Assembly: GCF_029762515.1 (NCBI RefSeq)
Contig: NZ_JARVGN010000050.1
Span: 1-8,395 of the forward strand
DNA: 8,395 nt
Origin: Methanocalculus sp.
GTDB taxonomy: Archaea > Halobacteriota > Methanomicrobia > Methanomicrobiales > Methanocorpusculaceae
Reading direction: 5' to 3'
Shown: piece by piece, positions 1 to 5,922 of the stretch
Layout: each line of letters begins with the position of its first letter
How positions within the stretch are numbered: the first letter of the stretch is position 1
Program-made: the position numbers and the translations under genes
Notes under the pieces: model-generated
Told to the model about the DNA's origin: nothing
The model's database searches: none
What the model saw: only the letters and a program-made list of their open reading frames with translations

Positions 1-86
1 ACACCCGTGAAGGGTGTGACTCGGTATGTCGGGCGATTCCGGCACTCCCACAGGATTTCAATCCACACACCCGTGAAGGGTGTGAC
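1..86 (-). CRISPR. Leader-proximal end of a type I-C CRISPR array, cut by the window edge
   Basis: A complete 32-bp repeat lies at 55-86. Read on the minus strand it begins GTCACACCCTTC and ends GGATTGAAAT. The last 20 bases (plus-strand sense) of an identical second repeat lie at 1-20. Between them, 21-54 is a single 34-bp GC-rich spacer. The repeat carries a 7-bp palindrome, CACACCC and GGGTGTG, around a TTCAC loop. This is the hairpin that Cas5c recognises in I-C systems, leaving a 5' handle ending in ATTGAAAT on each crRNA. Repeat length, the ATTGAAA end and spacer length all fit type I-C. Transcription runs from the leader at 87 and above toward base 1, so 55-86 is the repeat duplicated at each acquisition, and 21-54 should be the newest spacer. 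The array continues outside the window. Confidence 0.96.
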
Positions 87-332
87 TGCAAATTGATCCA
101 TTCCAACACCAATCACCATTCTTATGAGTTAGGGTTATGGTGCTTCAATTTGTATTCGATCAACATGAACATAAATGTTATTTTTTAAAACAATCCGCAA
201 ATTAAAAGAATAGCGGTTACATTATATTTATCGATGTGTGTACTCCATCAATCCAATTCCATGTTTGGCATAACACCTTACGATAACGATCGTGTTGAGT
301 CTTCCATAAGAATAATATACCATTTCAGTAAA
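87..332 (-). promoter_or_regulatory. CRISPR leader with promoter candidates
   Basis: This AT-rich stretch of about 250 bp without a gene sits between the cas2 3' hairpin and the first repeat, the expected place for the leader that drives array transcription and directs spacer integration. On the minus strand, ATAAATATAAT at 231-221 is the best TATA candidate and would start transcripts near 200, about 115 nt before the first repeat. The TATAAT at 226-221 could instead be a bacterial -10; a TTGATG lies 19 bp upstream of it, a poor spacing. A second AT-rich candidate, CATTTATG, lies at 177-170. The last leader bases before the repeat read ATCAATTTGCA. A plus-strand frame crossing this region shows no recognisable protein and is not called. 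Confidence 0.75.
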
Positions 333-383
333 ATCTCTGCGAACCCCCTTGGGAATCGGTGTTCACTAGGGGTTCGCAGAGAT
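333..383 (-). terminator. Perfect 15-bp inverted repeat after cas2, possible terminator
   Basis: The arms at 333-347 and 369-383 are exact reverse complements (plus-strand left arm ATCTCTGCGAACCCC), with a 21-base loop. The right arm ends on the last base of the cas2 TGA. In the operon direction the hairpin is followed by TTTT (333-330, first T shared with the stem) and then an AT-rich stretch. That resembles a weak intrinsic terminator and would separate the cas operon from the array leader. The stem is unusually long and the T run short, so a protein-binding site or RNA-processing signal is also possible. In the plus direction no T run follows. Confidence 0.55.
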
Positions 384-673
384 CATGTAACTAATAAACC
401 TTCGGGATCGTACCCTTCCTTGGCACCAAAGTGCTCCACGCGATTTTTCCAATTTTTACCCAGGTAATAAAACCTGAGGCTATCTTTCTCCTCGTCGATC
501 ATATTACATAAAGAATGTTTAAGCTTAGTAAACTGGGCCGGGTCAATGAGACATTCAAAAACGGAGTTCTGCACCCGTTGCCCATAATTTACACACTCTT
601 TTGCCACTCTGCGAAGTCGTTTCTTTCCCTCATTGGTTTCTGTATTGACATCATACGTTACCAGAACCATCAT
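383..673 (-). CDS. cas2: CRISPR-associated endoribonuclease/integrase subunit Cas2
   Basis: Cas2 forms the dimeric core of the Cas1-Cas2 complex that integrates new spacers at the leader end of the array. The 96-residue product begins MMVLVTYDV. The strand-beta-1 aspartate (Asp8) and the GQRVQNSVFE segment typical of the I-C Cas2 group are present, as is KDSLRFYYLG near residue 63. The frame opens at a GTG (682), but that GTG belongs to the GAGGTG Shine-Dalgarno motif. Three tandem ATGs follow at 676, 673 and 670. I chose 673 because it leaves 6 bases after GAGGTG and matches the usual family N-terminus and length. The gene starts just after the cas1 stop and is the last gene of the operon, ending in the arm of the 333-383 inverted repeat. 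Confidence 0.95.
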   Translation of the reverse strand: MMVLVTYDVNTETNEGKKRLRRVAKECVNYGQRVQNSVFECLIDPAQFTKLKHSLCNMIDEEKDSLRFYYLGKNWKNRVEHFGAKEGYDPEGLLVT

Positions 674-679
674 CATGAA

Positions 680-685
680 CACCTC
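680..685 (-). promoter_or_regulatory. Ribosome binding site of cas2, overlapping the cas1 stop
   Basis: GAGGTG on the minus strand begins inside the cas1 TGA (686-684) and ends 3, 6 and 9 bases before three consecutive ATG codons. Its own GTG is the first possible start codon of the cas2 frame, but it is better read as part of this site. The overlap suggests translational coupling of cas2 to cas1. Confidence 0.7.
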
Positions 686-1715
686 AATTCATAAAAAACG
701 GCGGATAGCCATCGATATCTCCCCGAAGGAAGCGGCCCATCAGCATTGCCTGAACATAGGGTAGCAGTCCGACAGGTATCTTCTCTTTCAGGTAAGGGTG
801 GTTAATCGTGTCTTGCTTCCTCTTCTGCCATGCTCCAATGACCTCTTTTCTTCCTGTTTCTGAGAGGATAACCGCACCGTTCTCCTTTTTTAAAAAATCA
901 TCGCCAGAGATCTGTTTTCGATTTACGAGGTTTAATGCAAGGCGATCTGCCATAAATGGCCGCAGTTCTTCCATCATATCAAGTGCCAGGCCCGCTCTCC
1001 CAGGCCTGTCGGTATGAAAAAAACCGACGTAAGGATCAAGCCCTACTGTCTCCAGGGCAGACTCGGTATCGTGAGCAAGGAGTGTGTATAAAAAAGAAAG
1101 TAAAGCGTTCATATTATCAAGAGGAGGCCGTCGATTCCGTTCATGGAGGTAAAAAGCGTCCTTCTGCTTGAGGATCAGCTCGTCAAGGGTAATAAAATAG
1201 AATTTTGCACAGTTCCCTTCAATCCCGCGGAGCGTATCGGCAGAGTTGCAGTCCTCGATCTTCAGGAGGTTCTCGATCAGCAAAGCGTCCACCGCTTGAA
1301 CCTTATCAAAATCGATGACAGCACTATGGTCGCGGATGCCGCGCCCGAGAACCGTTCGACAGTTCACAATCTTGCCAGTGATGAAGGACTTCGCAATTTC
1401 TAGTGATTCCCCGGGGCTATCCGCCTTCCGATATTGGGTCCTCCTCAGCAGAACATTGCCACGGACTCGCCCGTTAACCCGTGCCAGAAACTTCCCATAA
1501 GGCGTTAAAAACGATAAGCCGACGTTGTTGTCGGAACAAAGCCGCATCAAATGGGGACTTGCTCCCATGTAGCCGAAGCAGACGATACCCTCAAGATTGT
1601 GGATGGGAATGCGGAACTTCTCCTCATTATTAACTCTGACAACGACGTTCTCCCTCTCACGGGTGAGGTATGACTCCGGGGTAGTCACATATAATGTATT
1701 CAACAGTTTCCTCAT
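684..1715 (-). CDS. cas1: CRISPR-associated endonuclease/integrase Cas1 (I-C type)
   Basis: Cas1 is the metal-dependent integrase that inserts processed prespacers at the leader-repeat junction together with Cas2. The 343-residue product has the usual length. It begins MRKLLNTLYVTTPESYL, with an N-terminal beta domain and then the helical catalytic domain. The catalytic glutamate is Glu166 in RGIEGN, the histidine is His234 in FFHTDRPG, and the acidic third ligand lies in the LALDMMEELRP cluster (Asp246, Glu249, Glu250). The RRPPLDNMNALLSFLYTLL helix near 196-214 is typical of the I-C branch. The open frame reaches a TTG at 1721, but ATG 1715 fits the family N-terminus and has AGGGGA 8 bases upstream. 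A 67-bp gap separates it from cas4, the only real gap in the operon; its end overlaps a possible small ORF by ATGA. Confidence 0.97.
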   Translation of the reverse strand: MRKLLNTLYVTTPESYLTRERENVVVRVNNEEKFRIPIHNLEGIVCFGYMGASPHLMRLCSDNNVGLSFLTPYGKFLARVNGRVRGNVLLRRTQYRKADSPGESLEIAKSFITGKIVNCRTVLGRGIRDHSAVIDFDKVQAVDALLIENLLKIEDCNSADTLRGIEGNCAKFYFITLDELILKQKDAFYLHERNRRPPLDNMNALLSFLYTLLAHDTESALETVGLDPYVGFFHTDRPGRAGLALDMMEELRPFMADRLALNLVNRKQISGDDFLKKENGAVILSETGRKEVIGAWQKRKQDTINHPYLKEKIPVGLLPYVQAMLMGRFLRGDIDGYPPFFMN

Positions 1716-1768
1716 GTACAACGTCCCCTGATGGGATGAATCAATCTCAAAAGAGCGGCGCTCGCCAT
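1712..1768 (-). CDS. Possible 18-residue peptide in the cas4-cas1 gap
   Basis: An ATG at 1768 preceded by GAGGGG (5' part of the gap) opens a frame encoding MASAALLRLIHPIRGRCT. It stops at 1712-1714, overlapping the cas1 ATG as ATGA, the same overlap that joins cas5-cas8 and cas7-cas4 in this operon. The peptide is basic, with a short hydrophobic start, and matches no family I know. If translated, it could carry ribosomes across the gap and couple cas4 to cas1 expression. The frame is so short that chance is a real alternative. A weak hairpin (GAGC, loop GCC, GCTC) followed by TTTT at 1763-1749 lies inside it. Confidence 0.25.
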   Translation of the reverse strand: MASAALLRLIHPIRGRCT

Positions 1769-1782
1769 TATCCCCTCAACAC

Positions 1783-2469
1783 TTAATCATCCTCTACACA
1801 GGCCTCTTTCACGTGTTTGCGCACATACCTGCGGACGGGAAGACCCTTCTTCGTCAACTTCGGCATGCAGACATTCCGAAGAGAACAGAGATTGCATTTC
1901 CTGGAGACGTTGGCAGGGGGAGTGACACCCTTTGCAAAGAGTTCGTGCATCTCCTCCGACAACGACCTGACTCGATCCCTTAAATCTTCGGAGAGCAGAA
2001 GCGGCACTCTTCGCCGGACTTCGTTATAGTAAAAGTCACCCCGGTTTACATGAATATTGAACATCTCCTCCATGCACATTGCCTGTGCGCAGAGTTGAAC
2101 CTCGTCACGCTCGTCGTTCTTTGGCTTTCCGCGTTTGTATTCCACCGGTCTCATCGTCCAGAATCCATCATGGCTTGGAAGAGATATGCCGTCCTCGGAG
2201 CGGATGTACTCGACCACGTCCGCCACACCATATAAGCCAAGGTCGTATGAGACAAGAGGAAACGCCCGCGAGATTATGACATCGCCACGGCTCTCGTTGA
2301 AGAACGGATCATCCACCCGTTTGTGGACCAGTCGGCCTTCTGCCGTCCGCAGATTCTCCTCCCACTGTCGCTCGACGTGGATCAGGGCCCACTGCCGCCT
2401 GCAAAAACAGAAATGTTGGATGCCTGACAGCGCAAGCAATTCTTGGTCGGAATATCGCCGTTTACTCAT
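1783..2469 (-). CDS. cas4: CRISPR-associated exonuclease Cas4, RecB-like
   Basis: Cas4 trims prespacers and helps Cas1-Cas2 choose spacers with the correct PAM and orientation; in I-C it associates with Cas1. The 228-residue product shows the RecB-nuclease pattern: His49 in GRLVHKR, Asp84 in YGVADVVEY, and Glu110 with Lys112 in PVEYKRGKPK. These are followed by a QLCAQAMCMEE helix near 125-135 with the Q-rich motif of the family. The iron-sulfur cluster cysteines are Cys23 in FCRRQWALIH near the N-terminus and Cys192, Cys195 and Cys201 in KCNLCSLRNVC near the C-terminus. Cys21 is an extra neighbour. The ATG overlaps the cas7 stop as ATGA, so translation is probably coupled; the nearest SD-like GAGGT is rather far upstream. 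After its stop comes the 67-bp gap before cas1. Confidence 0.96.
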   Translation of the reverse strand: MSKRRYSDQELLALSGIQHFCFCRRQWALIHVERQWEENLRTAEGRLVHKRVDDPFFNESRGDVIISRAFPLVSYDLGLYGVADVVEYIRSEDGISLPSHDGFWTMRPVEYKRGKPKNDERDEVQLCAQAMCMEEMFNIHVNRGDFYYNEVRRRVPLLLSEDLRDRVRSLSEEMHELFAKGVTPPANVSRKCNLCSLRNVCMPKLTKKGLPVRRYVRKHVKEACVEDD

Positions 2470-3317
2470 AACTTTTCGAATACCTCGACACCATTGGGCA
2501 CATCTTTTACGACATTGACGCGGTAATCTCCAAATGATCGCGGAGGCAGATCACCGGATACGCGCTCTACTTTGACCTTGTCGAACAGAATATGGGACTG
2601 ACAGCACCCGAGTGCCGTGTCGTGCTTGAAGATGACGAGCTTCCGTGCGGAGAGCTTACCCCTCGATGCCGAGTGGTCATGCTCGAACATATTTACGAGG
2701 CCTTCCCAGAAGAGTTCCAGATCTTCTTCAGAAAATCCAGTCGTTTTCAGTGCCAGATGTGCGGAGACATAGCCCTCAGCGCGGTACAGAGCGTAAGGAA
2801 CTATTTGCTTCTTCCCCATAGTCTGGCCCTTTTCGAGATCTTTCACATTTGTGACCGCCTGGCGTGTAACAGTAACCTCCTGCTGGAAAATCGGATCGAC
2901 GCTGCGGGCGAAATTTAACTGTACCGGCCCACGAACCTGTCCGCAGTTCACTTCTGTGGTCATCACGGCACCGAACGTGCGGATGTCGAAGAAGTTGTCG
3001 CACATAAATCTGGTCAGTTTGCTATCCTTTGGCTTTTTGTTGGAAGGCTCAATGCCGACATATTCATATGCCTTTTTGTTCTGGTCGTTCAGAACAACGC
3101 CGGATTTGACGTAAATGTCATAGCCCGGAACGTCGCCCTTCACCAGCTCGACGTAATCCCGAATCTTCCGCTTGAGGCAGACGTCGGTAACAATCCCGTG
3201 GCCTGTCTGCGGATCGACACGCGGCATATTACCCATATCAGGGTCGCCGTTCGGGTTTCCGTTCTCGACATCGAATAAAAGCACAAATTCATACCGGTTT
3301 TTTATGGGTCCACTCAT
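2466..3317 (-). CDS. cas7: Type I-C Cascade backbone protein Cas7c (Csd2)
   Basis: Cas7c polymerises along the crRNA spacer to form the helical backbone of the I-C Cascade surveillance complex. The 283-residue protein has the typical family length and opening: after the first few residues comes IKNRYEFVLLFDVENG running into GNPNGDPD at 20-27, then MPRVDPQTGHG and TDVCLKRKIRDYV. This RRM-like start is diagnostic of the Csd2 family. The DIRTFGAVM segment in the middle and the QVRGPVQLNFARS stretch also fit Csd2. The frame is open to a GTG at 3323 that overlaps the cas8 TGA. ATG 3317 matches the family start better and lies 2 bases after that stop. Its end overlaps cas4 by ATGA. I see no missing or broken segment. 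Confidence 0.97.
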   Translation of the reverse strand: MSGPIKNRYEFVLLFDVENGNPNGDPDMGNMPRVDPQTGHGIVTDVCLKRKIRDYVELVKGDVPGYDIYVKSGVVLNDQNKKAYEYVGIEPSNKKPKDSKLTRFMCDNFFDIRTFGAVMTTEVNCGQVRGPVQLNFARSVDPIFQQEVTVTRQAVTNVKDLEKGQTMGKKQIVPYALYRAEGYVSAHLALKTTGFSEEDLELFWEGLVNMFEHDHSASRGKLSARKLVIFKHDTALGCCQSHILFDKVKVERVSGDLPPRSFGDYRVNVVKDVPNGVEVFEKL

Positions 3318-3319
3318 AA

Positions 3320-3694
3320 TCACTCAACCTCACTTGAATCTTCCTCTTTTTTCTTGAAAAACGCCTTACGCTGGTGGTAATATCCGAGCATGAACATTCC
3401 CTGTTCCTCCAGGTTCAGGTACGCCGGGAACTCGTCTACCCCCGCCAGCGTCTCTTCGATACCCTGTGTAGTCTTGAAGCCCCAGTCCGACTTTGCGATG
3501 TGGTGTTGTGCAAGCTTCAGCAGAACGGGAAAGACAACAGCGGGCGTCGTCGAAGCACTACTGAAGTACTTGCTGTTGATCGTGCTCTTCATCTCCCGAT
3601 TCGTATCCGTCTGCGCCTTTTCGAGCACTGCGAACAATCTCCCAAGGCGATACGGCACATTCTGGTTCTCTTCGTTTAAGCTCACGGTAATCAT
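3320..3694 (-). CDS. cas11c: Small Cascade subunit Cas11c from an internal start inside cas8c
   Basis: In type I-C systems the small subunit Cas11c is known to be made by internal translation of the 3' part of cas8c; several copies join Cascade and stabilise the target DNA strands. Here ATG 3694 (cas8c codon 506) is in frame and directly preceded by AGGAGGAT, a Shine-Dalgarno motif placed inside coding sequence. The product would have 124 residues, about the size expected. It begins MITVSLNEENQNVPYRLGRL, continues through the conserved helices KYFSSASTTPAVVFP and LLKLAQHHIAK, and ends with the Cas8c C-terminus. The spacing from AGGAGG to the ATG is only 2 bases, so the in-frame GTG at 3685 is a second candidate start. 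The assignment rests on family knowledge plus this motif; I cannot see expression. Confidence 0.8.
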   Translation of the reverse strand: MITVSLNEENQNVPYRLGRLFAVLEKAQTDTNREMKSTINSKYFSSASTTPAVVFPVLLKLAQHHIAKSDWGFKTTQGIEETLAGVDEFPAYLNLEEQGMFMLGYYHQRKAFFKKKEEDSSEVE

Positions 3695-5209
3695 ATCCTC
3701 CTGTAAATTCGTCAAACCGGCTCTCGCAAGCCGGAGAAGGTAGGCTTTGATGAAGCCCGCCTTAAAAGAATTAATCGACCTCTCAATCTTTGCCCTGCTG
3801 ATCATTGCGGTGTACATCTGAGCCGGATACGGCGTGCCGTTCAGAATCGACCGCAATAGAAGGCCGCCAAGGAGTGGAGAGATTGCCTTGTCATCGGAAC
3901 TCGGTGCGACGGTTTGCCTCAATAGGCGATATGGTGATACGTAGCGCGGATCATAGTAGCCCTTGGTGATTTCCATGTCCAGGTGATGGCGTGCAACCCG
4001 TTCGATGAAATTGCCAAAACAATCAACATGCCAGAACCGCACTGCGAGCCTTGCGTTGTTCGGGGCGAGGCCGAGCAGATAGAAATTCGTTTCCGGATCC
4101 GCCCCGACATCCTCGGTGTGGATCTTCCGTCCTTTTCCGACCTTCTCAAGGATCTCTGCGATCAGTTCGATCTTCCGCCAGTCCTGCACCCTTTCCGGAT
4201 CAGAGGTGTCCTCGCTGCTGCCTCTCTCAACCATCTCAGGGGGGGCAAAAAAGAGACTTGCAAGGTCCTCACATGCGGTGCCGTTCGTCTCCGCCCAATA
4301 CACCACCGTCGTATCGACGATTCTCTGCCGATACTCCGTGTGCGCAAGGAGATAGTTCAGGGCGGTGGTGTATTTGAACATCGCCGATTCGCCGATCGGG
4401 GCATTAAAACTCTGTTTTTTGCCATAAGAGCAGAATGAATCATCGTTGAAACTGACGAGTGACGCACCGGACATCTGGGCGCCAGCAACCCCTTTGAGAT
4501 TTTGGTGTATACGGGTTACCGTATCCAACTGCCCGGTCACGAGGCACTGGGCAGTAACGGCATCACTGTTTTCATTCTTTGAGAAATAGTGTTCCCATAA
4601 ACGCTTCACAGAAGGTTTCCTGTGCAAAAAGACTCCCTCGTAATCAAAGACACAATTCCCACCGGCAAGAAGGTCATCCATATACTCCACTATCTTCGGA
4701 TGCCTGCAGAACTCCTCGGGCTTCCAGGTATCTAAGAAAGCAAAGAATGCTCGGATCCCAGGGTCGTCGAGGGTATCAAAAACCCCATGCTGGAGTTTTT
4801 TGAACTCTTCGAAGCAGTTTCGAGACCGTTGATGAACCACAACAATCTCTTTTTCGCTCTCGGCGAGTATCGTGTAATCAGGAGAGTTGCCTTTACCGGA
4901 AGGTTTCAGGAACTTCTTCTCAAAGTCCCTTCTCTTGAACTTCTCGACACCCAAGATGTACTTCGCATTGTCGCAGAGGACGTAGGGAGCTATGCTCACT
5001 GCACGGGATGCCTGCAGAGGCACATCCATAACCTTGGGGCGCGGTTTTTTGTCGTCGCTTCTGAGATCGACTATGTACGATAATTCACCGTCGGGACTGA
5101 TGACAAGTGCAAACGATACTTTCGCACTGCTGTATCCCGGCTGGGAGATTGCTGCATCCTCATCCTCTGTCAGGATATCGTAGTAGCGGCAGAGGGACTG
5201 GATGATCAT
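3320..5209 (-). CDS. cas8c: Type I-C Cascade large subunit Cas8c (Csd1)
   Basis: Cas8c is the large subunit of I-C Cascade; it reads the PAM and helps open target DNA before Cas3 recruitment. The 629-residue product begins MIIQSLCRYYDIL. It contains the Csd1 N-terminal strand VSFALVISPDGELSYIVDLR near 31-50 and the segments CLVTGQ and HQNLKGVAGAQMSGASLVSFN in the middle. The helical C-terminus has LGRLFAVLEKAQ and a LGYYHQRKAFF end followed by a charged KKKEED tail. The frame is open to GTG 5233, but ATG 5209 fits family N-termini and overlaps the cas5 TGA as ATGA. The last 124 codons probably also encode the separate small subunit Cas11c from an internal start at codon 506. No separate cas11 gene is present, as usual for I-C. 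Confidence 0.96.
   Translation of the reverse strand: MIIQSLCRYYDILTEDEDAAISQPGYSSAKVSFALVISPDGELSYIVDLRSDDKKPRPKVMDVPLQASRAVSIAPYVLCDNAKYILGVEKFKRRDFEKKFLKPSGKGNSPDYTILAESEKEIVVVHQRSRNCFEEFKKLQHGVFDTLDDPGIRAFFAFLDTWKPEEFCRHPKIVEYMDDLLAGGNCVFDYEGVFLHRKPSVKRLWEHYFSKNENSDAVTAQCLVTGQLDTVTRIHQNLKGVAGAQMSGASLVSFNDDSFCSYGKKQSFNAPIGESAMFKYTTALNYLLAHTEYRQRIVDTTVVYWAETNGTACEDLASLFFAPPEMVERGSSEDTSDPERVQDWRKIELIAEILEKVGKGRKIHTEDVGADPETNFYLLGLAPNNARLAVRFWHVDCFGNFIERVARHHLDMEITKGYYDPRYVSPYRLLRQTVAPSSDDKAISPLLGGLLLRSILNGTPYPAQMYTAMISRAKIERSINSFKAGFIKAYLLRLARAGLTNLQEDMITVSLNEENQNVPYRLGRLFAVLEKAQTDTNREMKSTINSKYFSSASTTPAVVFPVLLKLAQHHIAKSDWGFKTTQGIEETLAGVDEFPAYLNLEEQGMFMLGYYHQRKAFFKKKEEDSSEVE
3695..3702 (-). 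promoter_or_regulatory. Internal ribosome binding site for Cas11c
   Basis: AGGAGGAT on the minus strand lies inside cas8c immediately before the in-frame ATG 3694. Six contiguous bases (AGGAGG) match the anti-Shine-Dalgarno complement. As codons it reads part of Leu-Gln-Glu-Asp, so the protein did not require this exact sequence. The short 2-base spacer is its one weakness. Confidence 0.7.
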
Positions 5210-5922
5210 GAGACGCCCCCAAAGCCGAGGCACCGTTGCACGTCGATGACGCCGTCCACCAGAACCGCTCTGTAGAAGATGGCCCTCATGTCGTCGGCAA
5301 AGTCGATATCATAGAGCATGAACCCGAGATCCTTCTCTCCACCATTCTCCCCGGTGTAGTAGGACGCTGGCATCTCCCCTTCGACAAGCTCGAACTGAAC
5401 CGGAAACTCACGGCATCCGAAATAAGGGTGGTGGAAACACTGCCCCTTTTTCATCCTGCGGAGTGCAATGTTGTAGTGCTTCTCGACGGTGTCCTCGGGA
5501 CCTGCTTCATCGGTTAATTCGAAGTGTGCCTCGATGCCATAACAGACGTCACGCAGCACCAAAGAAGCCCGTTGAACAGCATCTTCGCCCGGACCCTGAA
5601 AGAGTGCTACATCGCCTCCGCGGAGTGCGGTTTTTACTTTCCCCGCAGGGATTTTTCCAGATCGCTCGTTCCGGCGGATGTTGTCGAACTTGATCGGGTT
5701 CAAGATGTGGATTTTGTCTATCTTCCAGCAGATTGCGGGTTTCCAATGAATTGCTTCGAGAATGCCGCGTGCTGCCGAGGGGGTAATTACATCATAGCTT
5801 ACGCGCTCGGTCTTCATCTCGGGTCGCGTGAAGCAGGCGTAATCACCCCATATTTTCAGCCGTACGCCGTAACCTATCGTCTTCACCTCCTTAAATAATA
5901 AGGAGTGAACCCTCCCCTCCAT
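5206..5922 (-). CDS. cas5c: Type I-C crRNA-processing endoribonuclease Cas5c (Cas5d)
   Basis: In I-C, Cas5c replaces Cas6: it cuts the array transcript at each repeat hairpin, stays on the 5' handle and caps Cascade. The frame encodes up to 238 residues. The family part starts at YGVRLKIWGDYACFTRPE (residues 18-35) and continues with VSYDVITPSAARGILEAIHWKP and NPIKFDNIRRNE. It then has the catalytic Lys148-His149 in EKHYNIALRR and CREFPVQFELVEG. The Tyr of the Bacillus halodurans Cas5d active site (Tyr46) corresponds here to His59 in AIHWKP. The start is unclear. ATG 5922 is the only ATG but has no ribosome binding site, overlaps cas3 by 32 bases and adds residues not typical of the family. 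A strong GGAGGTGA at 5890-5883 points instead to ATA 5877 or to GTG 5886. The end overlaps cas8c by ATGA. Confidence 0.93.
   Translation of the reverse strand: MEGRVHSLLFKEVKTIGYGVRLKIWGDYACFTRPEMKTERVSYDVITPSAARGILEAIHWKPAICWKIDKIHILNPIKFDNIRRNERSGKIPAGKVKTALRGGDVALFQGPGEDAVQRASLVLRDVCYGIEAHFELTDEAGPEDTVEKHYNIALRRMKKGQCFHHPYFGCREFPVQFELVEGEMPASYYTGENGGEKDLGFMLYDIDFADDMRAIFYRAVLVDGVIDVQRCLGFGGVS
5883..5890 (-). promoter_or_regulatory. Strong Shine-Dalgarno motif of cas5c, directly after the cas3 stop
   Basis: GGAGGTGA on the minus strand begins on the base after the cas3 TAA (5893-5891). It is the best ribosome binding site in the window. Five bases downstream, where a start codon belongs, the sequence is ATA (5877-5875), not ATG. 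It lies inside the frame opened by ATG 5922, at codons 11-13. Confidence 0.75.

Noticed and set aside
333..383. tRNA-like sequence suggested by the GGTTCG word in the inverted repeat
   Set aside because: There is no cloverleaf, no acceptor stem and no anticodon arm; the sequence is a single simple hairpin.
234..467. Plus-strand frame of 77 codons across the leader, hairpin and cas2 end
   Set aside because: It runs through the inverted repeat and antisense to cas2 and has no ribosome binding site or recognisable protein features.
1749..1763. Intrinsic terminator between cas4 and cas1
   Set aside because: The stem is only 4 bp with a 4-base T run, and it would cut off the adaptation genes of an otherwise continuous operon.
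3983..4438. Long plus-strand frame antisense to cas8c (151 codons)
   Set aside because: It is a shadow of the GC-rich codon pattern of cas8c. The same applies to the other plus-strand frames inside cas3, for example 6734-7231.
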